Under the pieces are notes generated by a model. It ran no database searches. It was not told where the DNA came from and worked only from the letters and a program-made list of their open reading frames with translations. Of a stretch of DNA of 64,000 nucleotides, positions 16,131 through 24,793 are shown piece by piece (positions within the stretch are counted from its first letter, which is position 1; each line of letters begins with the position of its first letter). The DNA is taken from the NCBI RefSeq assembly GCF_003574965.1, contig NZ_CP032317.1, positions 2,852,001 through 2,916,000 of the forward strand. Reading direction: 5' to 3'. The position numbers were made by a program, and so were the translations under genes. This DNA comes from Hymenobacter oligotrophus (GTDB lineage Bacteria > Bacteroidota > Bacteroidia > Cytophagales > Hymenobacteraceae).

Positions 16131-17453
16131 CTACTTCATCTTGCCGCTGAGGTAATCGACGGCTAGGTTGGCGAGGGTGCGCACACCTAGGCCAAAGCCG
16201 CTTTCATCGAGGAAGAAGCCTGGGGTGTGGTGCGGCGCGGTGGTGGCGGGGTCCACGCCCTTGGGCATAGCGCCTAGGTACAGGTACACGCCGGGCACCT
16301 TCTCTTGGTAGCAACCAAAGTCTTCGGCGCCGGTTACGGCTTTCATCTCGCTCACGGCGCTGGTGCCCGCTACGTTGCGCAGCGTGGGCAGGGCTTGTTG
16401 CAGCAGGCGCGGGTCGTTGTAAGTAAGCGGGGCGGCGGGGCGCACCTCCACCTCGGCGGTGGCGCCGGTGGCCTCGGCAATGTTGGTGGCTACGCGGCGC
16501 ACGCTTTGGGCCAGCTGCGCGCGGGTTTGGGCATTGAGGGCGCGCAGGGTGCCTTGCAGCTCCACTTGCTCTGGAATGATGTTGTTGCGCACGCCCCCAT
16601 GAATCATGCCCACGGTAACCACCGCGGCGTCGTCGGTGAGCTGCACCTCGCGGCTCACGATGGTTTGCAGGGCTACCACAATCTGCGAGGCCGTAACCAC
16701 CGGATCGACGGCCAGCCACGGGTAGGCCCCGTGCGCCGACTTGCCTTTCACCCGAATCTGAAACACGTCGGCGCTGGCCATCATGCCGCCGGCGCGGTAC
16801 TTAATCTGGCCGGCTTCGGTTTGCGCGTTGACGTGCAAGCCAAACACGGCGTCTACTTTCGGGTTGTCGAGCACGCCTTCTTTCACCATCAGGGCGGCGC
16901 CGCCCTCCTCGCCCGCGGGCGGCCCTTCTTCGGCGGGCTGGAAGATGAACTTAACGGTGCCGTGCAGGTCTTTTTTCAGCTGACTGAGCACGTTGGCCGT
17001 GCCCAGCAACATGGCCACGTGGCTGTCGTGGCCGCAGGCGTGCATCACGCCTACCTCTTGGCCGTTGTATTGGGTGCGCTCCTTGGAGGCAAACGGCACC
17101 TTGCGTTCTTCGGTAACGGGCAGCGCGTCCATGTCGGCGCGCAACGCCACCACGGGGCCGGGCTTGCCGCCGCGCAGCAGGCCGACCACGCCGGTTTTGC
17201 CCACGCCGGTTTGCACTTCCATGCCTAGGCGCTTCAGCTCGGCGGCCACAATGCCGGCCGTGCGGGTTTCGCGGTTGCCCAGTTCGGGGTGCTCGTGGAT
17301 GTCGCGGCGCCAGGCAATTACCTGCGGCTCTACGCGCGCCGCGAGCGCATCGATGCGCCCGGCTAAAGGGTTTTTCTTTTGGGCTGCGGCCGGGGCCGAG
17401 CTTAACGCCAGCAGCCCAGCAGCGGCGGCCAGCAAAACAGGAAGGCGGAACAT
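16131..17453 (-). CDS. Exported M20 family amidohydrolase (hippurate-hydrolase-like)
   Basis: A 440-aa protein from the ATG that gives a signal peptide MFRLPVLLAAAAGLLALSSA…AAAQ. The dinuclear metal peptidase core is complete: WRRDIHEHPELGNRE, ALRADMDALPVTEE, MHACGHDSHVAMLLG, FQPAEEGPPAGEEGGA and GAEDFGCYQEKVPG. This is the M20D group that hydrolyses N-acyl amino acids (hippurate, acetyl- or indole-acyl amino acids). Here it would act in the periplasm. A further ATG 14 codons upstream adds residues that spoil the signal peptide. It ends in a strong terminator. Confidence 0.92.
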   Translation of the reverse strand: MFRLPVLLAAAAGLLALSSAPAAAQKKNPLAGRIDALAARVEPQVIAWRRDIHEHPELGNRETRTAGIVAAELKRLGMEVQTGVGKTGVVGLLRGGKPGPVVALRADMDALPVTEERKVPFASKERTQYNGQEVGVMHACGHDSHVAMLLGTANVLSQLKKDLHGTVKFIFQPAEEGPPAGEEGGAALMVKEGVLDNPKVDAVFGLHVNAQTEAGQIKYRAGGMMASADVFQIRVKGKSAHGAYPWLAVDPVVTASQIVVALQTIVSREVQLTDDAAVVTVGMIHGGVRNNIIPEQVELQGTLRALNAQTRAQLAQSVRRVATNIAEATGATAEVEVRPAAPLTYNDPRLLQQALPTLRNVAGTSAVSEMKAVTGAEDFGCYQEKVPGVYLYLGAMPKGVDPATTAPHHTPGFFLDESGFGLGVRTLANLAVDYLSGKMK

Positions 17454-17567
17454 TGGCGCCAGGTATGGTATCAGTATGCCGCCAAGGTACAACACGGCAC
17501 GCAGCCAATTGCACGCGCCCTAGGTGCCGCTGCCTGTCTCAGCACGCGGCAACTGGCACCTAGGGCC

Positions 17568-18386
17568 TTACTTTACCAGGTGCAGGAAACGCAGGTACAA
17601 GGGCGTAGGTGCTGCGGCGTGCTTTGGCTGGTACTTGCCCGCTACAATGGGCACGTACATAACGCGGCGGCGCGAAGCGGCACCAACCAAAGGCGAGCGG
17701 GCTACGCGGTGCCACATGCGGCCGTCGTGCACGGTAAGGTCGCCGGCCTGGGTTGCAATGGCTAGCTCGTTGGGGTCGGCCTCGTGGCTGGCGAAGTACT
17801 TTTTGCGAAACAGCAACTCGCGCAAGCGTTGGCGGTGCGTACCCGGCAGCACCCGCAAGCCGCCATTGCTAGCCGGGCAGTCGTCGAGGTGAAGGCCCAC
17901 GTTGAGCATAGGCCCCACGCGCTGGCCCTCGAACACGTCGCGCAGGGCATCGGTGTGCCAACCCATTTGCGCAAACGTGCTGTTGGGTTCGTTCACGTAG
18001 TGATTTACCACGAGGCCGTTCTTCTCGTTTTCGCCGATGCGGGCCCCGGGCGCATCAAGCAGCTCGAACAGGGCCGGCAGGCGTGCATCCTGCAGAAATG
18101 CGTGCAGCGCGGGGCTGTGCTGCGAGGCAAAGGCAAACCGCTGCACCATGCGCGTGCCATCCGCATCGCGGCCGTACTTGATGGGCACCCCGTTGATTTT
18201 GGTTACGCCGCTGGCCAGCCATTGCTGCTGCAACTGCTCCATGGCCTGTAGCAGCACCTGCACCGTTTCCGGGCTTACAAATTGCCGAAAATGAAGAAAG
18301 CCGTATTGCCCAAAAAAGTTTTTTTGCTCGCGGGTGAGCTGCAAATCGGATAAGCAAAAGCGGGGATAATCGGCAGATAGCTGCAT
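17568..18386 (-). CDS. Phytanoyl-CoA dioxygenase (PhyH) family protein
   Basis: A 272-aa protein of the non-haem Fe(II)/2-oxoglutarate oxygenase fold. The iron ligands are visible as HxD in MGWHTDALRDVF and the distal His in LTVHDGRMWHRVARSP. An arginine near the end (SRRRVMYVPI) could bind 2-oxoglutarate. The N-terminus QKNFFGQYGFLHFRQFVSPE is the usual PhyH opening. Substrates of bacterial PhyH proteins vary, and none can be inferred here. No close operon partner. Confidence 0.88.
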   Translation of the reverse strand: MQLSADYPRFCLSDLQLTREQKNFFGQYGFLHFRQFVSPETVQVLLQAMEQLQQQWLASGVTKINGVPIKYGRDADGTRMVQRFAFASQHSPALHAFLQDARLPALFELLDAPGARIGENEKNGLVVNHYVNEPNSTFAQMGWHTDALRDVFEGQRVGPMLNVGLHLDDCPASNGGLRVLPGTHRQRLRELLFRKKYFASHEADPNELAIATQAGDLTVHDGRMWHRVARSPLVGAASRRRVMYVPIVAGKYQPKHAAAPTPLYLRFLHLVK

Positions 18387-18583
18387 AAACCAGTGCCGAA
18401 TACCGCCTCTACTGCATCAGCAAGCCTCAGCCCTGCCAAATTACGCATCTTTAGCGGGCTGCAACATGGCTTTCCGCTAGCTTAAACATTGGTTTGACTA
18501 GCTCGACGCTTGCTTTATCAAAAGTTGTGTATTTTCGGGATGCTGGAACGCTACTTCTCCACCCACCTCCAGCCCTCCACCGC

Positions 18584-19354
18584 ATGAAACGCATCCTTTG
18601 GCTGCCGTTGGCCTTTGCGCTCAGCTATGTCGCAGCGGCCCAGCCTGCTCCTGCCCGCCTGGTGCCCTGCCGCAAAGGCAACCAGTGGGGCTACGCCGAC
18701 CGCCAGGGCCGCATGGTACTGCCCCTGCGTTACGACGAGGCCGGCCCGTTCGTCGACGAGGTGGCTTGGGTGCGCATGGGTGGGCGCTACGGCTACATCG
18801 ATGGCGGCGGCAATGCCATCACGCCCGTGCATTTCGAGCGGGCCTCCAACTTTCAGCAGGGCCGCGCCACGGTGGTGCTCAAGGGCGACACCTTCGACAT
18901 CGATATATCGGGCCACCGGCTTACCGAGCCCCGCGAGCAAGCCGAGGAAGATTACCTAGCGCAAGGCGACCCGCTCCGCCGCAACGGCAAAGTGGGCTTC
19001 CGCTTTTCGATTGGCGACGCCGTGGTGCCCCCCGTGTACGACGAGGTGCAGGACCTCTACCACGACGGCCTGCTGCTGGTGCGCCAAGGCCCCAAGTGGG
19101 GCGTGGTAGACAACCGCGGCCGCCAGCGCCTGCCTCTTAGCTTCGACAACATCCGGGCCAGCGAGCAAAACGGCTATGCCTACCCCATTGTGGAGCAACA
19201 AGGCCGCTTCGGTTACCTAGGGCCCAACGGCAAGCTCATCATCAAGCCCAAGTACGCCGCTGCCGAGCCCTTTGTGGCCGGCGTGGCCCGCGTAATCACC
19301 CCCGAGGGCAAAGTAGGCTACGTGGACGACGAAGGCCGCGAGTATTTCGATTAA
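18584..19354 (+). CDS. Exported WG-repeat protein
   Basis: A 256-aa protein. The start at MKRILWLPLAFALSYVAAAQ gives a signal peptide; the longer frame adds 30 non-homologous residues. The mature part is a series of WG/KWG repeats (WGYADRQGRMVLPLRYDEAG, YGYIDGGGNAITPVHFERAS, KWGVVDNRGRQRLPLSFDNI, FGYLGPNGKLIIKPKYAAAE and VGYVDDEGREYFD), giving five to six repeats with one degenerate. WG repeats form beta-rich structures of uncertain role in envelope proteins. Confidence 0.9.
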   Translation: MKRILWLPLAFALSYVAAAQPAPARLVPCRKGNQWGYADRQGRMVLPLRYDEAGPFVDEVAWVRMGGRYGYIDGGGNAITPVHFERASNFQQGRATVVLKGDTFDIDISGHRLTEPREQAEEDYLAQGDPLRRNGKVGFRFSIGDAVVPPVYDEVQDLYHDGLLLVRQGPKWGVVDNRGRQRLPLSFDNIRASEQNGYAYPIVEQQGRFGYLGPNGKLIIKPKYAAAEPFVAGVARVITPEGKVGYVDDEGREYFD

Positions 19355-19463
19355 GCTAAATCGGGCACAAGCTGCGCCAACTGGCCCTGGCGGTAACTTG
19401 CTGCACCGGCGCCGTATACCACGGCGGCCCCGGCGTTTACCACTCAGCTAAAATCACCTAGGC

Positions 19464-20249
19464 ATGCTTCAGGCCTTGCCCATCACCAACGTTCGGCTGC
19501 AGCCCTGCGCCGTGGCGGCCGATAAGCTCACGCCCGTGCCAGGCGGGCATTTCTGCGCCGACTGCCAGCGCGTGGTGCACGATTTCACCAACGCCACGCA
19601 ACTTGAGCTAGCCGAAGCCCGGGCTGCCTCGCCCGATGGCCGGCTGTGTGGCCGCTTTCGGCAGGCGCAATTGGCTGCGGCACCTAGGCTGCGGCCAAAG
19701 CTTCGGTGGTGTTTGGCGGCTTTGGTGCTGGTGGTTGTGGAAAGCTTATCGGCGCAGCAGGCGTGGGCGCAGGTGCGGCAAAAAGCTCGCACCATTACGC
19801 AAAAAAGCGCTGCTAAGCATTTGCATCACAAGCATACCAAAGAAGAGGAAACGCTCGGAATTGAGTTGTCCGGATTAGGGGATGAAGCTTCGGAGCTACA
19901 CGGCAACGCACCGACTGCTGTGAAGGCGCAACAAGAAGAGCATGTTTACGGCGTGATGCTTGAGCAAATGCCCCAATTTAAAGGCGGCCATGAGGCTTTG
20001 TTTACTTATCTGCGTAGCAACCTTCGCTATCCTTCTACCACTGCATCGAGTCGAGTTTTTGTGAGCTTCCTTGTTACAAAAACCGGCGCCATTAAAGATG
20101 CGCGAGTGGTGAAAGGTACCGATCCGGCGCTTGATGCGGAGGCGCTTAGGGTTGTTGGACAGATGCCAAATTGGGTACCTGCTTACCGCAATGGCCAACC
20201 CATCGAAGCAGGCTTCACGATACCTATCACGTTTGATAACAAGAAGTAA
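19464..20249 (+). CDS. Energy transducer TonB-like protein with N-terminal Cys/His motif
   Basis: A 261-aa protein. The N-terminus has CAVAADKLTPVPGGHFCADC followed by QRVVHDFTNAT, a putative zinc-binding segment also seen in other Bacteroidota membrane proteins. One transmembrane helix (WCLAALVLVVVESLSAQQAW, about 78–97) is followed by a lysine/histidine-rich periplasmic linker. The TonB C-terminal domain includes MPQFKGGHEALFTYLRSNLR, VFVSFLVTKTGAIKDARVVK and FTIPITF. Such proteins may couple to TonB-dependent receptors or act as sensors. From about 19.8 kb the bases become more AT-rich, suggesting a domain of different origin. Confidence 0.85.
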   Translation: MLQALPITNVRLQPCAVAADKLTPVPGGHFCADCQRVVHDFTNATQLELAEARAASPDGRLCGRFRQAQLAAAPRLRPKLRWCLAALVLVVVESLSAQQAWAQVRQKARTITQKSAAKHLHHKHTKEEETLGIELSGLGDEASELHGNAPTAVKAQQEEHVYGVMLEQMPQFKGGHEALFTYLRSNLRYPSTTASSRVFVSFLVTKTGAIKDARVVKGTDPALDAEALRVVGQMPNWVPAYRNGQPIEAGFTIPITFDNKK

Positions 20250-20360
20250 ACACCGAGGAGGCACGCGGAACATTACCAGGCCGACAACCTAGTGACTCGG
20301 CAGTAGTACTGAAGTCATAAAAGCTTATACTTATAGCCAGACCTCACCCTTCCTCCGGCC

Positions 20361-21917
20361 ATGATCTTCACCCCGAGTCCCATGCTGCTGAAGCTGCTGT
20401 ATACCCGCGGCAGCTTGCACAACTTACCCGATAACGGCGGCGTTGCTTTCTCGCTGAAAAACCGCCTCGATACGGTTCGCCTTACGCGCATCGACCAGGT
20501 TCGGGTAAACGGCCATGCCCTAGGTCCGGAGCAGATTACTATTGACCTAGGCAACGGCAACATTCGGCCGGCTACGGAACTTGGCGAAAACGGCGGCTTG
20601 GAGTTTCCCGTGGGGCACAGCATTACGCTGCGCCTGCACACCAACCCGCTGCCCGAGGGCATGCACCCCGTGCAATTGCAGTTCCAGACCGACCCTTTCG
20701 GCGAGCTGCAAGTGGAGGTGGAAGATGCCATTGTGCAGCAAGACCAGCGCGTGCGCATCCCGCGCTTCGAGCCCGACGATTACGCCGAAGCCGCCATCCA
20801 GGCCCGGCAGCGCTTTGCGCAAGACTTCACCGGCCAGGAGTTCGAGCACATCACCAAGTACTCCTTCGATCCGCACGCGCTTAAAGGCAACTGCGAGCAT
20901 TTCGTGGGCGTGGCGCAGGTGCCCATCGGGCTGGCCGGGCCGTTGCGCGTAAACGGCGAGCACGCGCAGGGCGACTTTCTCATTCCGTTGGCCACCACCG
21001 AAGGCACCTTGGTAGCCAGCTACAACCGCGGCATGCAGCTGCTCAACCTGAGCGGCGGCGTAAAGTGCACCGTTATCGGCGACGCCATGCAGCGCGCCCC
21101 CGTGTTTGTGTTCGACGACGCCCGCGGCGCCCGCGATTTCAGCCGCTGGGTGGAGGAGTGCATCGACAAAATCCGGCACGAGGCCGAAGCCACTTCGCGC
21201 GTGGCCAAGCTGCAGTACATCGACACGTACCTGGCCAACAAATTTGCTTACCTGCGCTTCAACTTCAGCACCGGCGATGCAGCGGGCCAAAACATGGTGG
21301 GCCGGGCCACGTTTGCGGCTTGCTCCTGGATACTAGCCAACTACCAGGGCGCGCCCATCCGCAACTTCTACCTCGAGTCGAACTTCGCCACCGATAAAAA
21401 AGCCTCGCAGATTAACGTTATGCGCACCCGCGGCAAACGCGTGGTGGCCGAAGCCCTGATTAAGCGCGACGTGCTGCAGCAGCGCATGCGCGTTACGCCC
21501 GAGCAACTGGCCTACCACGGGCAGGTGGCCAACGTGGGCGCGTTTATGTCGGGCGCCAACAACAACGGCTTGCACTCGGCCAATGGCATCACGGCCATGT
21601 TCATCGCCACGGGCCAGGATGTGGCCAACGTAGCGGAATCGTCGGCGGGCATTATTTACTCGGAGCGCACGCCCGAAGGCGACTTGTACCTGAGCATCAC
21701 CATTCCGTCGCTGATTGTGGCTACCCACGGCGGCGGCACCGGCCTGGCCACCCAAAACGAGTGCCTGCGCATGCTGGGCTGCACCGGCCGCGGCACCGTT
21801 AATAAGTTTGCCGAAATAGTGGCCGGCGTGGTGCTGGCCGGCGAGCTAAGCCTGGCCGCCGCCATCAGCAGCTCCGATTGGGTAAGCTCGCACGAGCAGT
21901 ATGGCCGCAACCGGTAG
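20361..21917 (+). CDS. Hydroxymethylglutaryl-CoA reductase with extra N-terminal domain
   Basis: A 518-aa enzyme that reduces HMG-CoA to mevalonate using NAD(P)H. The catalytic region begins near residue 150: NCEHFVGVAQVPIGLAGPL, then catalytic Glu in TTEGTLVASYNRG, a DAM motif in IGDAMQRAP, the lysine in DKKASQINVMRTRGKR, Asp in ATGQDVANVAES, and the C-terminal His in SSHEQYGR. The first 120 or so residues form a beta-rich domain (LLKLLYTRGSLHNLPDNGG…) that is not part of the catalytic fold. Together with the lycopene cyclase at 62 kb it suggests mevalonate-based carotenoid synthesis, which is inference. Confidence 0.93.
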   Translation: MIFTPSPMLLKLLYTRGSLHNLPDNGGVAFSLKNRLDTVRLTRIDQVRVNGHALGPEQITIDLGNGNIRPATELGENGGLEFPVGHSITLRLHTNPLPEGMHPVQLQFQTDPFGELQVEVEDAIVQQDQRVRIPRFEPDDYAEAAIQARQRFAQDFTGQEFEHITKYSFDPHALKGNCEHFVGVAQVPIGLAGPLRVNGEHAQGDFLIPLATTEGTLVASYNRGMQLLNLSGGVKCTVIGDAMQRAPVFVFDDARGARDFSRWVEECIDKIRHEAEATSRVAKLQYIDTYLANKFAYLRFNFSTGDAAGQNMVGRATFAACSWILANYQGAPIRNFYLESNFATDKKASQINVMRTRGKRVVAEALIKRDVLQQRMRVTPEQLAYHGQVANVGAFMSGANNNGLHSANGITAMFIATGQDVANVAESSAGIIYSERTPEGDLYLSITIPSLIVATHGGGTGLATQNECLRMLGCTGRGTVNKFAEIVAGVVLAGELSLAAAISSSDWVSSHEQYGRNR

Positions 21918-21958
21918 CCGGCGCCATTTTGCTTACTCCTTTCGTTACCTCTGCGCCA

Positions 21959-22417
21959 ATGCATTCGCTGAAATATAGCTGTGCCCTGTTGGGCCTAGGT
22001 GCTCTGCTGCTGACCAGCTCGGCGGCAGCGGCGCAACACAACGCCAACCCCATGCCCAATGCCATGGCGCCCGACCCAGGGCGCCATTCCGAGCTGGGCG
22101 GCCGCAAGCTCTACCGCTACGTCGAGCAAATGCCGGTGTATTTGGATGGCGGCAAAGCCGGGCTGCAGGCGTTTATCGGCAGCCGCGTGCGCGGCGCGGC
22201 CAGCGGCAGCGGAGCCTACCTAACCTTTGTGGTCGACCAAACGGGCAAGCCTCGTTTTCCCGCCCTAGGTCCCGCATCGGCCGATTCGGAAGCGGCCACC
22301 GACCCGGCGCTGGCCAGGGCTTTTCAGTTGATGGGCAGTTTCAGGCCGGGCTACCAAAACGGCAAACCCGTGGATGTTGAGCTGACCATTCCCCTCGCCA
22401 AACCCACCAGCAAGTAG
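21959..22417 (+). CDS. Exported TonB-C-like single-domain protein
   Basis: A 152-aa protein. MHSLKYSCALLGLGALLLTS…AAAQ is the signal peptide. The remainder aligns in pattern with a TonB C-terminal domain (MPVYLDGGKAGLQAFIGSRV, AYLTFVVDQTGKPRFPALGP, AFQLMGSFRPGYQNGKPVDV, ELTIPL) but has no membrane anchor. It may be a periplasmic relative of the gene at 19464. It follows the HMG-CoA reductase stop by 41 bases and could be co-transcribed. Confidence 0.75.
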   Translation: MHSLKYSCALLGLGALLLTSSAAAAQHNANPMPNAMAPDPGRHSELGGRKLYRYVEQMPVYLDGGKAGLQAFIGSRVRGAASGSGAYLTFVVDQTGKPRFPALGPASADSEAATDPALARAFQLMGSFRPGYQNGKPVDVELTIPLAKPTSK

Positions 22418-22550
22418 CTACCGGGTGTTCTGGCTCCTCAAAATTTCTCGCGCCCGCACGACCTAGGCAAACTACGGCATGCTTCATCCAACGTCCGCGC
22501 AGTCGATGGGCCCTACCGCGTAAGGCCGTCACGTCGACCCCTCAGAAGGG

Positions 22551-22580
22551 TCATATCGAGCTTGTCGAGACATCTTGCGT
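22551..22580 (+). repeat. REP-like repeat, variant copy
   Basis: TCATATCGAGCTTGTCGAGA followed by CATCTTGCGT. A divergent member of the GTC-ATG-(T/C)GAGC…GA-CATCTC family found around carAB. Single copy, plus orientation. Confidence 0.6.
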
Positions 22581-22604
22581 GCTTCATTGCCATCAATTCA
22601 GGCC

Positions 22605-22695
22605 GTCATGTCGAGCGTAGCCGAGACATCTCGCCTGCTGATGTCCGATAGAATATTATTATCCGGCGAGATGTCTCGACGGGGCTTGACATGAC
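22605..22695. repeat. Inverted pair of REP-like repeats
   Basis: The plus copy 22605–22634 (GTCATGTCGAGCGTAGCCGA then GACATCTCGC) faces the minus copy 22666–22695 (GCGAGATGTCTCGACGGGGC then TTGACATGAC). They form an approximately 29-bp imperfect stem with an AT-rich spacer (ATAGAATATTATTATCC). This is the CGAGACATCTCGC subfamily. Confidence 0.75.
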
Positions 22696-22851
22696 GGGCT
22701 TATTGCAGCCGAAACAGTATTTCAGCTTCAACCCCAGATGAGTCTTTTCAACGCCTATTCGCTCAACGACGTCACGGCGGTTCGTCCCTAGGTGCGCAGA
22801 TCTGGAATGACAAGGAAGAGCACGACTCTACCTTGTCAGCCGTTGTGCCAT

Positions 22852-22947
22852 AATTTCAATCGGCACAGCCACTACATCGAGCGCGCGGACATCGACCAAT
22901 TTTTGCGGGCGCTGTGCGCAATTATTCCGGCAGAGGTGAAAAGTTAA
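22852..22947 (+). pseudogene. C-terminal fragment of an unidentified protein
   Basis: The frame NFNRHSHYIERADIDQFLRA followed by LCAIIPAEVKS and a stop is open for only 31 codons with no start. The pattern (paired His/Tyr, then a DIDxFLRAL helix ending the protein) resembles the last helix of class-V aminotransferases such as cysteine desulfurase or epimerase-like proteins, but this is weak. The adjacent upstream DNA shows no continuing frame. Probably a gene remnant in the repeat-rich gap before carA. Confidence 0.3.
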
Positions 22948-23538
22948 GCGACTTGTAGCCTAACTTGCGGCCTTAATGAGTGGCACCACGAGGTTCACGA
23001 GCAAAGCTCACCTTTTGATAAGCTGCACGCTGCCGTTTCCTACAACTGCGCAGCCCCTGGCCGGTTCTTTCCCCGAAAGCACGGCCGCCCAATCCCCGTT
23101 TCGGCCGTCGTATTCGCCCGGTTTGCCGTTGTTCGACAGCGGCCACCGACCGGGCCCGGGGCCGATGGAATTGCTTTCTTTCGCCTCCGTTCGGTACCAA
23201 TCCGCATTCGGCTGGAATAGACCCCTGATATCAGGCTCTGTTCCAGCCGAATTTGTTTTCGGCGCGCCCCGAAAGCCCGCTGTAACGCGAAAATCCGTTT
23301 GGCTCCGCCGACCTGCGGTTCGCGACGAGCCGCAGGCGAGTTCCGGAGCGTTTGGGCGGTACCCAATTGGCGCCTGCGGCGCCACGCGGAACAGATTTTC
23401 CGCGCTACTGATGCGCCCGCCGCGACTACTCAACCAAACAAGCCAATCGACCCAACTTTCCGTCTGGCTTCCCCTCTCTTTTGGAGAGGGGGCCGGGGGG
23501 TGAGGTCCTTACCATAAACCCTTTTTTCGCACAACAGA
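22948..23538. other. Gene-poor stretch before carA
   Basis: Open frames exist on both strands here but none has a signal, domain or plausible start. A 12-bp hairpin (ATTCGGCTGGAA, 23206–23217 with 23241–23252) lies in the middle. Near the end a hairpin CCCCTCTC…GAGAGGGG (23469–23491 region) is followed by a G-rich run (GGCCGGGGGGTGAGGT), which looks like an interspersed repeat. The carA leader contains AAACCCTTTTTTCGCAC. Confidence 0.5.
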
Positions 23539-24624
23539 GTGGAAAACGCTAAATCGGTGAAGCTGGTGCTAGAAGACGGCACCGAAATCCAAGGACAATC
23601 GTTCGGGGCGTTTACCTCGGCCGCGGGCGAAGTGGTGTTCAGCACGGCCATGACCGGCTACCCCGAAAACCTCACCGATCCGTCCTTTGCCGGGCAGATA
23701 CTGGTGCTCACCTACCCCATCGTGGGCAACTACGGCGTGCCGGGCGAGGAGCTATACGAGTCGATTTCCCGCATTTTCGAATCGGACAAGATTCACGTGG
23801 CGGGCCTGGTGGTGAACTACTACTCCGAGGAGCACAGCCACTGGCACGCCGCCAAGAGCCTGGGCGAGTGGCTGGCCGAATACAACATTCCCGGCATCTG
23901 CGGCGTGGACACGCGCATGCTCACCAAAAAGCTGCGCGAGAAGGGCGCCATGCTCGGTAAAATCGTGGCCGCAGAGGACGTGCCCCTGCACGACCCCAAC
24001 CAGGACAACCTAGTAGCCCAGGTGAGCCCCGAGGGCGTGCAGCACTACGGCACGGGCAGACACAAAATCGTGCTGGTGGACTGCGGCACCAAGACCAACA
24101 TCATCCGCTGCTTCCTGGAGCGCGACGTGGAGCTGATCCGCGTGCCCTGGGACTACGACTTCACCCAGCTCGACTACGACGGCCTGTTCCTGAGCAACGG
24201 CCCCGGCGACCCGAAAATGTGCACCGCCACCATCGAGCACCTGCAAAAGGCGCTGACGCAGGACAAGCCCATCTTCGGCATCTGCCTAGGCTCCCAACTC
24301 ATGGGCCTGGCGGCCGGCGGCGACACCTTCAAGCTCAAGTACGGCCACCGCAGCCACAACCAGCCCGTCAAGCTCACGGGCACCCAGCGCAGCTACATCA
24401 CCAGCCAGAACCACGGCTTCGCAGTGGACACGGCCACGCTGCCCGCCGACTGGGACATGCTGTTCGAGAACCTTAACGACGGCACCTGCGAAGGCATTAA
24501 GCACAAGACCAAACCCTTCTTCTCCACCCAATTCCACCCCGAAGCCGCCGGCGGCCCCCAGGACACGGAGTTTCTGTTCGACCAGTTCCTGGACGAGGTA
24601 GAGAAGTACAAGGCTGGCAAGTAG
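23539..24624 (+). CDS. carA: Carbamoyl-phosphate synthase small subunit
   Basis: A 361-aa glutaminase subunit that delivers ammonia to CarB. The N-terminal domain starts VKLVLEDGTEIQGQSFG with the typical EVVFSTAMTGYPENLTDPSF. The class-I amidotransferase domain has the nucleophile in FGICLGSQLMGLAAGG and the His/Glu pair in STQFHPEAAGGPQDTE. The frame opens with GTG at 23539; no upstream ATG is in frame. carB lies 1.3 kb downstream instead of directly adjacent, with an AT-rich block and repeats between. A REP-based hairpin follows the stop. Confidence 0.96.
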   Translation: MENAKSVKLVLEDGTEIQGQSFGAFTSAAGEVVFSTAMTGYPENLTDPSFAGQILVLTYPIVGNYGVPGEELYESISRIFESDKIHVAGLVVNYYSEEHSHWHAAKSLGEWLAEYNIPGICGVDTRMLTKKLREKGAMLGKIVAAEDVPLHDPNQDNLVAQVSPEGVQHYGTGRHKIVLVDCGTKTNIIRCFLERDVELIRVPWDYDFTQLDYDGLFLSNGPGDPKMCTATIEHLQKALTQDKPIFGICLGSQLMGLAAGGDTFKLKYGHRSHNQPVKLTGTQRSYITSQNHGFAVDTATLPADWDMLFENLNDGTCEGIKHKTKPFFSTQFHPEAAGGPQDTEFLFDQFLDEVEKYKAGK

Positions 24625-24633
24625 GCGAACGAC

Positions 24634-24750
24634 CAAGCTCAGCACGACGAAAAAGAACGTCATGCTGAGCTTGTCGAAGCATCTCTACTGATAGCAATTC
24701 TTACCGTGAGAACAAAGCAGCAGAGATGCTTAAACAAGCTCAATATGAAA
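24634..24750. repeat. REP-like cluster downstream of carA
   Basis: Three pieces are present: a partial minus copy (CAAGCTCAGCACGACG, 24634–24649), a full plus copy (24656–24688, AACGTCATGCTGAGCTTGTC then GAAGCATCTCTAC), and a degenerate minus copy (24717–24750, CAGAGATGCTTAAACAAGCT then CAATATGAAA). The first two form a 16-bp stem that could end carA transcription. The last two flank a 28-base spacer. Confidence 0.8.
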
Positions 24751-24793
24751 TTTTGGATGAAATACCAGTAATCTGCTACCTTATTTTTTGTAC

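Noticed and set aside
16305-17228. Long open frame (307 codons) antisense to the M20 hydrolase
   Set aside because: Same mirror effect; low-complexity composition and no start context, while the minus-strand gene has complete metal-site motifs.
22976-23503. 175-codon open frame before carA, and opposing minus-strand frames
   Set aside because: Pro/Ser/Arg-rich, no signal, no domain and interspersed-repeat sequence at the end; treated as non-coding.
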